Shown here in pieces: positions 1-10,059 of a stretch of DNA of 24,945 nucleotides. The notes below the pieces were generated by a model. That model was not told where the DNA came from, did no database searches, and saw nothing but the letters and a program-made list of their open reading frames with translations. This DNA comes from Botryllus schlosseri (Eukaryota; Chordata; Ascidiacea; Stolidobranchia; Styelidae), in the NCBI GenBank assembly GCA_000444245.1, contig ATSW01001623.1, positions 1 through 24,945 of the forward strand, in the 5' to 3' direction. The number at the start of each line of letters is the position of its first letter. Position 1 is the stretch's first letter. Position numbers and translations under genes: made by a program.

Positions 1-503
1 CTGCTATGCCACACCATACAATACTATCGTGAATACATGCCCGGGAATCAGAATCCACTCAGATCTAAAGTAACTATAGTTATATTCGTGTGTAGGTCAG
101 TATATTGAATGCTGATAAGGTCACTATGCGTTCAATATTGACATACCTCCCTCCAAAATCAAAACGCAGCCAAAATTTATAGCTAGCTGCAAATGTGAAG
201 TCTGAAATAGTTGTTTTCGACTGATTATTATGCTGTTTCGACTTCTGTGGTCAATGGTCAATCAATTGGTCAATGGTCATTGCTCATGTATACTGCTAAC
301 ATAGGTTTAGGCTGATTCATGAACTGCGACATCTAGGACTTTGAATACAGGCTTACGAAAGCCACTGCTTGTTCATACTGGCTTGGAAAATTGAGATCAG
401 ATTTGCCTGAATCAGCTGATTTAGGGGGAATTGGGGCCCGCGATTCACTGCATGGTTCTACTGTAGCCCTGCAAAGTTGAGTTGTCACTTTTGACATGCT
501 CAC
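1..503. other. Left-edge sequence downstream of the Mis18-like exon
   Basis: No exon can be supported with confidence. On the minus strand this lies downstream of the Mis18-like exon, so it should be intron or 3' sequence of that gene. A further minus-strand open stretch (about 333-470, another frame) is protein-like and ends near a GTAAGC donor-like site, but its phase does not join cleanly to the exon above. A 12-bp direct repeat, GGTCAATGGTCA, occurs at 249-260 and 268-279. Confidence 0.4.
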
Positions 504-787
504 TGGTTTCAAAGCGATAGCAATACTGAAAACGACCAACTACATTGTTGCAAGGTATACAAATTAATTTCAAGACAGTACCGTTGTGTAAAAAAAAAAC
601 AGAATTCTGAAACAGGAGTGCCTGCACGTTCTAATGTCACGATATTGTGTAGTTGTAGTTTCGGCGAGAGATTTGTTGTATTTCTCGCTGGAACTAAATA
701 TATAGCTTGACATCGTTGACATGTAAAGAAACACGCCTGCTTTACATGTGTACTTTTAGATTCTAAGTACACTGGCATTGTTTGTCG
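504..787 (-). CDS. Mis18/Yippee zinc-binding domain protein, internal exon (partial gene, frame slip at a T10 run)
   Basis: Mis18-family proteins form the centromere-licensing complex that directs CENP-A loading; their Yippee-like fold uses two CxxC zinc knuckles. Read on the minus strand from a strong acceptor (TCTCATTGCAG, then CGA), the exon shows the first knuckle as ACFFTCQRCQ, about 40 linker residues, then NGTVLKLICIPCNNVVG followed by FQYCYRF. The second block matches the Mis18 pattern (GxVLxxxCxxCxxxxGxxxY) closely. The two halves lie in different frames, separated at ten consecutive T's (A's at 590-599 on plus); nine would keep one frame. This may be an assembly homopolymer error, a polymorphism or decay. 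A GTGAGC donor follows codon FET, giving the low end at 504; alternatively the frame reads on to a stop near 445. N-terminal exons should lie at higher coordinates and were not found. Family call from memory of motifs; ortholog not assigned. Confidence 0.6.
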
Positions 788-1546
788 CTGCAATGAGACA
801 TTAGTGGAATTTAAAACGGATAGAGATGCCAGCTAGTATCCTGTTAGCGCCTCATAAGGAAATGATTTCATCCGCTGCGTACTTTGGCGTTAAAGTATTT
901 TCATGCGTACTCATGCCACGGCCTGCAAGATATGCGATGACTGCTCGCGTGCTCGGTGCAATGCGCGTCAGCAATGTCGTTTCAGGAACTAGGCATTCCC
1001 AGTCACAGCACGGAATGGAAAGTAATTTGTGCATTCAAGCTACTACCGTTCCTGCTACAGCTATGCATGACCCCAAATATAGTAAGTAATACATATGTTG
1101 GTAGCGATTAAGCATCACAGCCGTACTTCCAACCCGCACATCAGACTGCGTGCAAGCCTGAGGTATGAATATTAGCCCGTAATGTATGCCATCATTGTCA
1201 CGTCATACCTCATACGCATTGTGTTTATGCGACCTTCCAATGCTCAATTCACAGTTAACCACGGGGTTCGGTACTTACCGAAAAGTTACAGTTCGCGGGA
1301 CCCGAGTGTAAAGTTACAATAAGTTGCCATGTACGCAAACATAGATTGAATTTATAGCAAACCAGATTTGTATAAACTACCAATCTTGTTCGTTGAAGGT
1401 TAACCAACTACTCATTAACTACTGAATTTTAGTAGTTCTAGTTCTAGTTAAGGATATTGAAAAGTCGTTTGGCGTGGATCGTGATACCGGTGTTTTGCTA
1501 CGTGATGTTCTTGCAGCCATTACTAACTCAGAGTCGTCGCTACTAA
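788..1546. other. Sequence upstream of the Mis18-like exon, nothing firm
   Basis: This holds the minus-strand acceptor that opens the Mis18-like exon (AG at 788-789) and then unassigned sequence. Open stretches of 60-87 codons occur on both strands (826-1089 plus, 852-1034 minus) but overlap each other and show no domain. A minus-strand ATG near 906-908 with a short frame was considered as a first exon; it has no convincing donor. Confidence 0.4.
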
Positions 1547-1625
1547 TAGTGGCGTAGCCAGAGGTGGGTTTTAGGGGTTTGAATCCCCTCCCATTTCAAA
1601 CTCGAAACCCCGTACTGTTGCAATG
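1547..1625 (+). repeat. Probable DNA-transposon terminus (TAGTGGCGTAGCCAGAGG type)
   Basis: The stretch begins TAGTGGCGTAGCCAGAGGTG and runs into G-rich then C-rich blocks, with a small foldback AGGGG-tttgaat-CCCCT. Ends of the AGTGGCGTAGCCAGG type are common in invertebrate DNA transposons. No partner end or target duplication was found, so superfamily and extent are open. Confidence 0.3.
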
Positions 1626-2195
1626 CCACTTCTATCTTCTATATTTTTAATTGATGAATCGCATCAGAATTGAGTCTAGTTAGTTGTATTTTAGTAAGTC
1701 TGTCCGTATGTTATGCAGACCTGCCGCATAGTACAGAGTGCAGTGCGTTGTTTTGGCAAGGCAGTGTTTTTGTATAACACAAAATAGCTAGCGTATATAC
1801 CATAACAACCGGTCATTGCGGTGTAGGCGTGTAAACTACAAAAAAAATTTACGTTACAATGCAGTCTGAAGGAGGTTTGGGCGGGAAGTGATGTCATTGC
1901 ATTGCAGGAAGTGATTGCGCTGATCTCCGTCTGTATATGCGTGAGAGAGGTGTCTAGCTTCTCTCAGTTCAAATTTGAATCCCCTGGATCGCGGTGCGAT
2001 ACAGGCGAATGGTCCAAAAACCGACGTCAATTTGACGGATCAATTGTGATAAATTCGTGAACTAGTTCCGAATATAAATCTCGAGTGGGGCGAGATTCTT
2101 ATCTTGTCTAGACACAGATGTCTGCATATCCAATACAGTTCATGTTCACGCTAATTCAGATCTTGTGTGATAGTAAACTTTCCGACTCTATCTAG
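1626..2195. other. Unassigned intergenic sequence
   Basis: No convincing exon on either strand. A TTTGAATCCCCT block near 1973-1984 echoes the G/C block of the transposon terminus at 1547 and may be a related fragment. Otherwise nothing recognised. Confidence 0.35.
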
Positions 2196-4393
2196 GGGTG
2201 ATCAAAGTAGCCAAAGTACAGCAGCGTTGCTACTAAAGTAGAAGTATACGGCGTACCGCTGTAAATATTTAATCAATTGTGAGTAGAAGTACCAATTCCC
2301 AAGTCTTGTGAAACTATTTCAAGTGGAAAAGTATAAAATGAAAGAGTTCACGCGGTTCTTACGACAGTTTCACTCATATAAGTGATGAAAAACTCGTGAC
2401 GAACAGATCTTTCTACTTTTCAAAGTGATTTTGATACAGCCATGCTTGTATTTGAGACACGGAATGATTTGGAATGCTTCCAACACGATCCGGTTATAAT
2501 TTCACTGTCGTGTAGCCATATCAATTGCCGCTGGTAAGCATTTATTCTTGCCAATTTGCGTTAAGGCGGTATTTAGCTAGTCAGGTAAACGACCAGCGAT
2601 TCCATTGACGCAGCATTGCTGAATGGGCGATTGGCCATTGCCTGGAATCCAGAACGCAAACAACATTACTGGGTTTACGCAGGTCGCAATGACTGCTGAA
2701 CTTTAGACTTCAATCCGAGTTCACGACTGATGGGAGGTACTTTAAAGATCGATTACCGCCAATTGTCTCGGTTTAATTTGCCGTGATGGTCATGCGGTTT
2801 TCGAGGACGAATATAACCTGAATTGGTTTGAATTTGAATGGTAATGTGTTTACGTTATCGCGCGCTATATGTTGTAGTTCATTTTGCAGTCTACGTTCCC
2901 AACAGAATCACATTGAGCATTTATGAATCTACATTTTTGGACCTTATATTCAGGTTCACATTTTATGTTGACATGCACACAGCTGTGGTCACGGTAGTTA
3001 ACATTTCTATTCAAGTGGAAGTAGCTCGGCAAGACGGTAAATTTCTACTTGATTACATGTAGAATAAGGGTGTCAACCATACGGCCCGCGAAGCCATTCT
3101 GAGTAAATGGAAAAATGCTTGTACTGTCGAACAAGTTGAATGTTCACACGGGCTTCATTACAATCATCCGACGGCAATGTTGGGTTTTCACAGAAATTAT
3201 GAATAAGTCGGTGACATTGAGAGTTTCATACCACAATCCGAGATGGCAGAAAGTGCACACGGAACACCCAGTTATCGTTTTCTGAAAACATGGTTATTCG
3301 CAGAGACGAAAACGTCAATGCGAAACCATTGTTTCTTAGGTACATGAAGAATGTAATTGTAATAGTTACAGGGAGAATAGAATTCAAATATCGTTTGTGA
3401 TGCCGCTGTATACCTTCTGACTCAAAAGATCCTCAGCCACCAGCCCCGATCTCCAGAGAAACACGAATGGCGATTAAAAAATAATTCACATAATTTCAAC
3501 ACCGCGTGTACAGTTAAATCTCTTGTATACCTCAAAACGAATACGCAGAGCCAACGCCGCACCACGTCATAAACAAAGGGCGCATAGAAATATGTCAACT
3601 TAGATCGTCGCTATTGGGGGCATTGTTTTAGTGGTTTACAAATGTATTCAATCGGCCAATCATCGTATATTTGCCAATTTGGTCGTTTGCGAATAACGGT
3701 GTTGCTAACGTAGAACCATATGATCAGTAATATAACGTACAGATCTATTATGTAGGCCTATATAGCTTTAATGATGTAGCATTCCAGTGAAGCATTAAGG
3801 TGTGGATTTGGAGGTAATATTTTGGAATCATTTGACTGGTCCGGCGGCCTGCGAGCGATCAAAATGTTCCAATCCGGCCCGCGGCCCAAGTTTAGTTTGA
3901 CACCCCTGATGTAAAATCTTCAAGACGTGTCAACACTACTTTAAGTGGAAGTAGGCAATGGATAGTCTGAAAAGTTCTCGTGCAAGTTGCTTTGAAAAGT
4001 AGATTTGGTGGAGGGTTCGCTTATTTTTAGCAGTTAATCCGAGGTGGCTAATTTGGTAATGGCAAGATGCATCTTGCCGACTTAGTCGAAATGACTAATA
4101 TCGCTACAAATATAGATGCAATTTTGACGAATATACACATCAACGGCTGTGATGGTTCAAAGATCACGGCGTTGTTGTGACGATTTCACGGATAAAAGAG
4201 ATGCAAACTTATCCCAAACCTATTATATACTTCAAGTCCAAAGTGCCAAAAGTAAGTCGATTTGATTAAAAAACTGTTCAGATGGAAGCGGTAGTAGTTT
4301 GAAAACATATCCACTTGAGTAAGCAGAGTAAGTAGTCACAACCTACTTGAAAACTCGGAAAGAGTGGCAGTAATTTTATACTGACTACCTCTG
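2196..4393 (+). mobile_element. Tol2-like hAT non-autonomous element (family D), interrupted by a second hAT
   Basis: The right end, read inward on minus, is CAGAGGTAGTCAGTATAAAA, of the Tol2-type hAT terminus class (CAGAGGTGTAAAGTACT...), followed by many ACTT/AAGTA motifs. The left end AGGGGTGATCAAAGTAGCC and the next 100 bases match, in reverse complement, the copy at 10990-11435 (shared CAGCGTTGCTAC, AGTAGAAGTA and AATTCCC blocks). Near 4060-4120 an AAGATGCATCTTG block also matches that copy. No transposase frame survives. No clear 8-bp duplication was found, so the left boundary is approximate. The body is longer than the 10990 copy even without the insert at 3065-3908, so another insertion is likely between 2400 and 2990. 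Confidence 0.55.
3065..3908 (+). mobile_element. Complete 844-bp non-autonomous hAT element (CAGGGGTGTCAA type) with target duplications
   Basis: The right end reads, in reverse complement, CAGGGGTGTCAAACTAAACT followed by GGGCCGCGGGCCGG. The left end TAAGGGTGTCAACCATACGG followed by CCCGCGAAGCC is its diverged mate. Flanks give an 8-bp duplication, ATGTAGAA at 3057-3064 and ATGTAAAA at 3909-3916 (7 of 8 identical), the length expected for hAT. There is no transposase ORF, so it was mobilised in trans. It sits inside the Tol2-like element and is therefore younger than its host. Confidence 0.7.
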
Positions 4394-5340
4394 TACGCAC
4401 AGGAGCAACGTAAAAGTTAGGCGGGAATGACCGACTGTGGAAATACGCTTTGTTCCAAATTACAATGTTGCTTCATAAGGGAAGTCAATTTCGGTGATAT
4501 CATATTTGATTTCTTCCCTTGTAACTTATAACGTAGCGACATTATATTACTGCAAAGATTTCATATAACGGCTAAATCCATTATTTCGGAACATAACGTA
4601 AATGATATCGATGCAAGCATAGTTCACGTAAGACAGGTATACCTAGCGCTGAACTTTACTATACTGAATGAATTTAGATTTAGAATCTTTGTTGGTGCTG
4701 TACGTGATCCATTGCGATTTGACTGACACCTCATTTCATCTCTAATTTACAATTTATATTGAAGTTCGTTCGTTTTTTTAGTGAATGAATATTTGAAGGG
4801 GTTCGGAGATAACCATCGAAACTCCATTACGTACGTTGGCTGCTAAGTGTGACTAAGTGCCAGCCCGTTCGACTTAGGTACATTTACTATGTTGTAGCGT
4901 TAGATAACATCAGCGAAACCGCCATATGTTACCCGGTCGAACATCTGACTACGTCTGAATTGCGCCCTGTTACGTCATAAAAACATAGTAAACTTTCGAT
5001 AGGCAGGTGGTTAGCAGACCAAAACAGTTCGCTTGGTCGCTAATAATTCATGGGGCCTGAATAGGCGAACAACGTTACGGCATCTGGCGTGCTGGCGTTC
5101 GCGCCAATTTGAATTTTACGAGCCGGCCCATAGTGCTATAGCACTTCGTTTGCGGATGATTTCGTCACAAACATTCCGTCAATTAACGGCATTTCGATAC
5201 TTCGCGGAACTATTTGGGATTATTAATGGCGTTGTTATGCAGACAGCGTCATCGGTGCATGAGGTCGTTGACTCACAAAGCGTCTCTACTTGTGTTTACG
5301 ACATCATTTTGAAACGTCGTTAGTCGCTACTCCCAGCGTT
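4394..5340. other. Unassigned sequence with one open frame
   Basis: An open frame covers about 5033-5323 on plus (no ATG at its start, about 96 codons). It has no recognisable domain, splice sites or poly(A) signal. I treat it as chance or decayed transposon sequence. Nothing else was recognised. Confidence 0.3.
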
Positions 5341-5490
5341 GCACAATTAGAAAATTTTAATATTTTCGAAATTGGACTAGAATTACAATTATAGCTATAC
5401 CTATTTTCCAAATCGGAATTGAATTGGAATTAATGAATTCGCAAAACTTGAATATTTTAAATCAACAATTCAATTCAGTTCTATTTATTG
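5341..5490. repeat. AT-rich low-complexity tract
   Basis: About 150 bp rich in AATT, GAATT and AATATT words (for example GGAATTGAATTGGAATTAAT near 5416-5435). It directly precedes a repeat A copy and may be part of that element's edge. Confidence 0.5.
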
Positions 5491-5830
5491 CTAATATTTT
5501 CATCATTTCAATACACCACAAGACTGCGATACAATGAAAGATAGGAAGGTGTCGAAACGACTTGGGGTTGTCTTCAAAATCAGACACCTACCTGGCCTGG
5601 GCGATGTAAAAAAGGAGTCATGCACACTGAATGAAAAGTAAAAGAAGATAATATAAAGGGACAGGTCGCAACAAAAGGTGGCATGTGTCGGAAGGCGAGA
5701 TCGATATGTCAGGTCATGGTTCGGGAACTAAAGGATTACCTAGTATTTACTCGGTAGAAATTGTTTGTATTTCGACTTGAATGTGGGCATTGGACATGCT
5801 TGATGACTGTCGGAGTATTAGAAAGAATTG
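5491..5830 (+). repeat. Dispersed repeat A, copy 1
   Basis: This copy contains, in order: TTTTCATCATTTCAATACAC, CACAAGACTGCGATACAATG, AGGTGTCGAAACGAC, ATCAGACACCTACCTGGCCT, a GCACACTGAATGAAAAGTAA block, then GATATGTCAGGTCATGGTTC and a TTTCGACTTGAATGTGGGCA block. The same order or parts of it recur at 9680-9935, 10060-10560, 13690-14060, 15430-15650 and, inverted, at 21330-21505. No ORF or terminal repeat identifies the class; probably an old non-autonomous DNA element. Confidence 0.6.
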
Positions 5831-6265
5831 GAAAGAAACACAACAGAATCAGTTCAGTTAATACAGAGTTCATTCTTATAAGATGCATAAGCTACTGCGG
5901 GTTGATCACAGAAACGCCGTTTCCATTAATATTCGTTGCTAACTTATTTAGATACTATGATACGACCAATTGAGTCACGAAGAATGTATCCGAACTATAT
6001 TTCTCGTTGACCAAAAGCTCCTACTGCCGAGAACATATAACTAGCGCTTATAAATTCGTTACTCATGAAACCCAACTTTTACTACAATCGAATCGTGCCC
6101 AGCCAATGGTCATTGACATTGGCAACCCATATCTCATCTATTCACTGCACAGTCGGTCAGTACGGGTCACTGTGTCAATGCAGTTGATTTCAAATCGAAG
6201 TGTCACGCCCCAACAAGTCTTTTATCTCCAATCCAAATAGGTCAATGTAAAATTATCTTTTTCCA
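5831..6265. other. Unassigned sequence between repeat A and a SINE
   Basis: Short open frames occur on plus (5761-5973 and 6007-6240); neither has a domain or splice context, and the first lies largely in repeat A. Nothing else was recognised. Confidence 0.3.
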
Positions 6266-6269
6266 TTGT

Positions 6270-6482
6270 TAACAACCCCGCGCACCCCATTGACCTTTCG
6301 CAATTCCCTGTCCCTTGTCATCGCAGAACAGCTGACCTGTTTTCTGCACTTGAAAGGGGGGCCGAACGCATTTTCGCTGTTTATTCTGCCTAATCCAAAC
6401 ACGGCTCGACTATATCGGACTCACGCGGCTGTTTATTCGCCTACACAAAAACGCAGACTACCATTGAGCTAAATCAACGGGC
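6270..6482 (-). repeat. tRNA-derived SINE or tRNA relic, minus strand
   Basis: On the minus strand the sequence reads GGCCCGTTGATTTAGCTCAA then TGGTAG. This is a clear RNA polymerase III A box (TAGCTCAATGG, minus, at 6461-6471). A weak B-box-like GAGTCCGATATAG follows about 45 bases later. The 5' and 3' sides do not pair as an acceptor stem, so this is not a working tRNA gene. The 3' limit is approximate. Confidence 0.45.
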
Positions 6483-6905
6483 CAGCTCCATTTAAGCCTT
6501 TTATCGTTAGTTTACTTTGCACCCAGACCGTTACGATTTCGCTGACGACAGCTTAAAATAACACTATCGCGTCACAATGGATGTTATGACAACGTAACAA
6601 AATCTTTGATTATTACGTTATCGGGTTTTGAATGTCACCGGTCCTTGATCTTGATATAGAAATGTTCAACCTAGACGGGCGAGTACGCCGGCCAGACATA
6701 TACCAATATTAGATAAATCGCTGTAAATCTATAGTTATAGGCTTTAGGCCTTAGGGCTATAGTTTCTGCGATTCGAATGCTAGAATCCGAATAGTCTATC
6801 AATTGTAATGATTCGAGCTCACTAGTGAGAGACAGCATTTTCTAGTACCGAAATTCTTCTTGACGCTAAAAGTCATTTTGTCAACAGAAAATATCATTTC
6901 GATAC
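6483..6905. other. Unassigned sequence, small foldback
   Basis: No exon was recognised. A self-complementary stretch near 6730-6765 has CTATAG at both ends and AGGCCT in the middle. The right part lies just past the poly(A) signal of the minus-strand CUB-like gene. Confidence 0.35.
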
Positions 6906-6911
6906 TTTATT
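6906..6911 (-). terminator. Poly(A) signal AATAAA of the minus-strand CUB-like gene
   Basis: TTTATT on plus is AATAAA on minus. It lies 49 bases after the stop codon of the exon at 6960-7250. That tight placement supports the exon as the true 3' end of a gene. Confidence 0.45.
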
Positions 6912-6959
6912 TCTACCAGGAGAGCCTTGAAACTCCAATCAATGGCACCACAACATATC

Positions 6960-7250
6960 CTAAATTTGTGGCACTTCTGTGAAATAGCTATCGACGTCGC
7001 AAAGCGTCATCGAATAAGTGTATGGTCCAGAAACGAAAAATTGTTTTTGATGTGGCATAAACAGCATCATCTTCTTTACGATATTTGATGATTCCAAGAA
7101 GTGCGTCCCAATAATGAGTGGAACTCGAATGCTCGACTCGGCGCCTGATATACAGGTCCTGGCACTCAGGTCCTCGATTTCTCCATCCCCAATAATTATA
7201 ATGACGCAGCCCTTAGACTCAATTTGATTCCGTATTTCAATCTGGGGCAC
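6960..7250 (-). CDS. Terminal exon of a minus-strand gene, CUB-like C-terminal half
   Basis: The frame opens after an acceptor AATCCCAG at 7251 and runs 96 codons to a stop at 6960. It joins in phase 0 to the exon at 7438-7539. The product contains IESKGCVIIIIGDGE, then SARTCISG, then RVPLIIGTHFLESS, and later FFVSGPYTYSM. This order resembles the second half of a CUB domain (E-x-x-x-C, hydrophobic strand, DG, CG-like turn, final GF-x-x-Y strand), an extracellular adhesion or protease-binding fold. The match is loose and made by eye. It would be a secreted protein; the signal-peptide exon was not found. Other beta-sandwich domains are possible. Confidence 0.4.
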   Translation of the reverse strand: MPQIEIRNQIESKGCVIIIIGDGEIEDLSARTCISGAESSIRVPLIIGTHFLESSNIVKKMMLFMPHQKQFFVSGPYTYSMTLCDVDSYFTEVPQI

Positions 7251-7437
7251 CTGGGATTAGACTTGGCGTTAATGATGTGGGATGACTCAAAACTGACCTC
7301 TTTAGTCAGAGGTCCCCGCGCAATTAGATTTCAATTTCATTTTAATTCGAGTCACCCATTTCATCCGGGCTGACAGCAAATTGTCTCTAACCCAAACAAC
7401 AATAACATTCATTGTCAAGCAGTAATGTCCATTTTAC
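7251..7437 (-). other. 187-bp intron of the minus-strand CUB-like gene
   Basis: The donor is CTCAG|GTAAAATGG at 7437-7436 and the acceptor is AATCCCAG ending at 7251. Phase is 0 on both sides. The pyrimidine tract is weak. Confidence 0.4.
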
Positions 7438-7539
7438 CTGAGGGCATGGTGAGGGCGTGAAGATAAAGGAGATAGTGGCATAACAGCCGACAGGCATGCG
7501 TTTAAAATCGAGGGGATTTTCCACATCACCAACACCTGC
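7438..7539 (-). CDS. Internal 102-nt exon of the minus-strand CUB-like gene
   Basis: The acceptor has an excellent pyrimidine tract (TTTCCTTCTATTACAG) and the donor is CAG|GTAAAA. The 34 codons are open in one frame and keep phase 0 at both ends. The product includes VENPLDFKRMPVGCYATISF and then CPQ. A CUB domain typically starts with a hydrophobic strand around its first cysteine, and GCYATISFIF would fit that place. Upstream exons should lie above 7560 and were not identified. Confidence 0.45.
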
Positions 7540-8041
7540 CTGTAATAGAAGGAAACAGCCCAAGTGAGATTAATCGAACATCATAAAACGGCGGCGGACG
7601 AAATTAATAATGCATATCTTCTCTTTGTTGCGAGATAACGATAGGATTATGACGTCACACTAATTGACACACGACGGGTATAGCTTGTTATCCGCTACCG
7701 CGCGAGACGAGAGATATGCAGTCGACGTGTCGCTAACAATGAACATGACCTTTGCAAAACAGCTGCTAAGAGATTTTCGATCACGTGAGCCGGCGCGACC
7801 GCGGCTGATCCCGGGTTCGTGATGGCTTGTCGTGAGCGGGAAATCACCGTGAAACGCGGTGGAAGTGATTGGACAATCGATTGGGAATGCGAGCGTTGGT
7901 CATCGGGGTCATGTGGAAGTGATCATCGATACCTATTGACAGAACGAATGACAGAGCCACTATCAGAAATAAGCCAAACCGATTTCGTGTTTCATGCAAT
8001 ACTATATGTTCGACTATGTACTACGTTGAAGTGTTTGAATC
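7540..8041. other. GC-rich unassigned block with CRE and E-box palindromes
   Basis: This block contains TGACGTCA at 7650-7657, a TCACGTGA E-box near 7780 and CpG-rich sequence, so it could be regulatory, for either the minus-strand gene or an unknown plus-strand gene. A plus-strand ATG at 7822 opens a frame of about 115 codons that runs into the hAT terminus at 8042, so it is probably not a gene. Confidence 0.3.
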
Positions 8042-8135
8042 CAGAGGTGGTCAGTAACGAAGTACGTCTACGTTTTCCGGGTACTCAAGTTGACTTTGCT
8101 TACTTGCGTACTTTCACTTCTATGGATGTAACAGT
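8042..8135 (+). mobile_element. Tol2-like hAT terminus (family D)
   Basis: Begins CAGAGGTGGTCAGTAACGAA followed by GTAC, then GTACTCAAGTTGAC and further ACTT repeats. It is the terminal sequence of the family seen at 4393 and 10990. No opposite end with a matching 8-bp duplication was found. Confidence 0.5.
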
Positions 8136-8796
8136 TACCTGTGTTAGCGGAATCGGAGAGTTTATATGATATTACCGAATACTACGTGGATTCTTTTTTT
8201 AAACGTGTACCAACACTACCAACTGCATAACCTCCATTCCGGAAGAAATATCGATTTAGTACGAACGCAACGTGTAGCATGGTCCCGTGTTCCATATGAA
8301 GAGCATGACAGTCATTATAGCCAATGTTATCATATGATTGCTATTAGCGACGCGACCAGTAGGTATAACAGGAGAATACGAGACGACCACGGTCAGAGCA
8401 GGCTTATCCATAAAACAGACGCCAAATGGAAGTGAGTCTACGCGTTATTATATGTTTACAATCCGCCCTGATCCTTCTAACATTCATTCAAACTACGAGA
8501 CCGGTTTTATTAGCAAGCGAACTGTATATATTTTCGATTAGCGACCAGTCACAATTGGAGACATGTTCGACTTCCAATCTAAATGTACCTACACGCGTTT
8601 ACGATCGGGTATGGCCGCGCGCCAAACGCGTCTATTTTCAAGATCGCAAACTTTCGCTTTTCAATTCTGTGACGCAGGTGAAAACGGAAATGAATGCGAT
8701 TTTCGTGATTACAATATCTTTGCCACAACAGATTGAGACAATATCCATATTGTATATGTATATGGAAATGTAGCGCGCATTGCTCCAAAATGGCCA
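8136..8796. other. Unassigned sequence between two family D termini
   Basis: Three overlapping open frames on plus and one on minus (60-115 codons) cover this stretch. None looks like a protein or has splice context. It may be the interior of a decayed element whose ends are at 8042 and 8797. Confidence 0.3.
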
Positions 8797-8990
8797 AGGC
8801 CAGTAATGAAGTACTTTTGGGAAGTACTCAAGTGTGTGATTGCCTACCTGCGCTGCTTACTCCAATTCGTTACAATATTGCACTACTCTTCTACTTCTAC
8901 TTAGTTAGTTAGTGTTTTAGTCAAAAGTCTGCCTAGAATACTTACTTTTTGACTAAATGGTATTATACTCATTTTTAAACACTGCAATGG
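8797..8990 (+). mobile_element. Family D (Tol2-like hAT) fragment
   Basis: GCCAGTAATGAAGTACTTTT and then AGTACTCAAGTGTGTG repeat the 8042 terminus. Downstream, TGCGCTGCTTACTCC and the TACTTCTACTTAGTTAG run parallel the copies at 10990 and 4393. Same orientation as 8042. Confidence 0.5.
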
Positions 8991-9679
8991 ATGTAAATCG
9001 GAGGAATGTACGGTATTCATAAACGGCTAAGATTCATTGGCCCGGATATCATTCATGAAACCAAGGTCTGGATTCTGAGAAACTCTATCACATACAATAC
9101 GCGAAGACAAAGCCGCATATCGATTTAGCATGGTTCGATCCGAACTATTACGTCACAGTCTCCGGTAGTGATATGGGAAATTCATTATTTCGCAATAAAT
9201 CGATTACATTGATCCGAAAGCCGGCACCGTCTGGTTTGGATCAACGAACGGCACTCCTACGCTACCTCGCCATACGATCCAAATCAATAGCGCCAAGGCA
9301 GTCAAGCGCGCTGTTCATCGGATTACTTTTAAATTAATCACGTTTCCTATCTACACAAGCCGGGGCTTATAATTATCGCTGTAAATCGCGTTGCGTGAAG
9401 CCACGTGGGGGTGACGCACGTGATATATCAGCATCGTTGTGGTATTTTATGTCGTTGCGCGCAGACAAAAGTTGCGAGTTGTAACGTGACTCGTGGCGTA
9501 TCAGTGCGACATTGAATGAGGTGTCGTGCTGTGAGCTGTGTAGGATTTGTGGATGCTATAGTGCTAACTATATGTTCAGTTTAGTTTAGCAATAGTTCCG
9601 TCATTTCTAAACACTACAAGATTCGCGATAATATGACAAAGATACGGGCTTGAAGTGATATCTTTTAATCGAACACCCA
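8991..9679. other. Unassigned sequence
   Basis: No exon was recognised. Two CACGTG E-boxes occur in a CpG-rich block at about 9402-9422. The right end grades into repeat A. Confidence 0.3.
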
Positions 9680-9935
9680 TATTTTCGCAGGATATGTATA
9701 TAAGAGGCACGTGCACTGAGATAAAAGTAACAGAAGATATCATAAAATGAAAAAAAAACGATGAAAATGAATTGGCTTGTGTCGGACACTGTCGGTAGGA
9801 GAAATAGATATGTCAGATCTTGTTCCGGTAATGTCGAGCAGGCTATAGTATTAATTCTGTAGAATCTGCTTGTATTTTGAGTTGAGTGCGAGCATGCCAC
9901 TCAACTGTCTGACTGTAGGCGAAATACTCTTCACG
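9680..9935 (+). repeat. Dispersed repeat A, copy 2 (right part)
   Basis: It carries GCACTGAGATAAAAGTAACA, GATATGTCAGATCTTGTTCC and TTTGAGTTGAGTGCGAGCAT in the same order as copy 1 at 5620-5815. Divergence is high, with many substitutions and small indels, so the element is old. Confidence 0.55.
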
Positions 9936-10059
9936 GTCGTGGTCCGTCGTAACTCGTAATGGACCATAATAGTTGAAACGAATATGGATTGCTACGGACT
10001 GTTCCCCGAGCAGCTGTAGAATTCCTCGTGTCTCGTCTCATACAGATATAGAAAAACGT

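Noticed and set aside
852-1034. Minus-strand frame as the N-terminal exon of the Mis18-like gene
   Set aside because: No donor in the right place or phase links it to the exon at 787.
5033-5323. 96-codon plus-strand open frame
   Set aside because: It begins at TTG, has no domain, splice sites or poly(A) signal, and lies among repeats.
7822-8169. Plus-strand frame (MACREREITVKRGG...) downstream of a CpG-rich, CRE-bearing block
   Set aside because: Tempting as a first exon, but it runs straight into a Tol2-like hAT end at 8042 and shows no donor that I trust.
8166-8797. Four overlapping open frames
   Set aside because: They shadow each other on both strands, lie between transposon termini and lack protein character.
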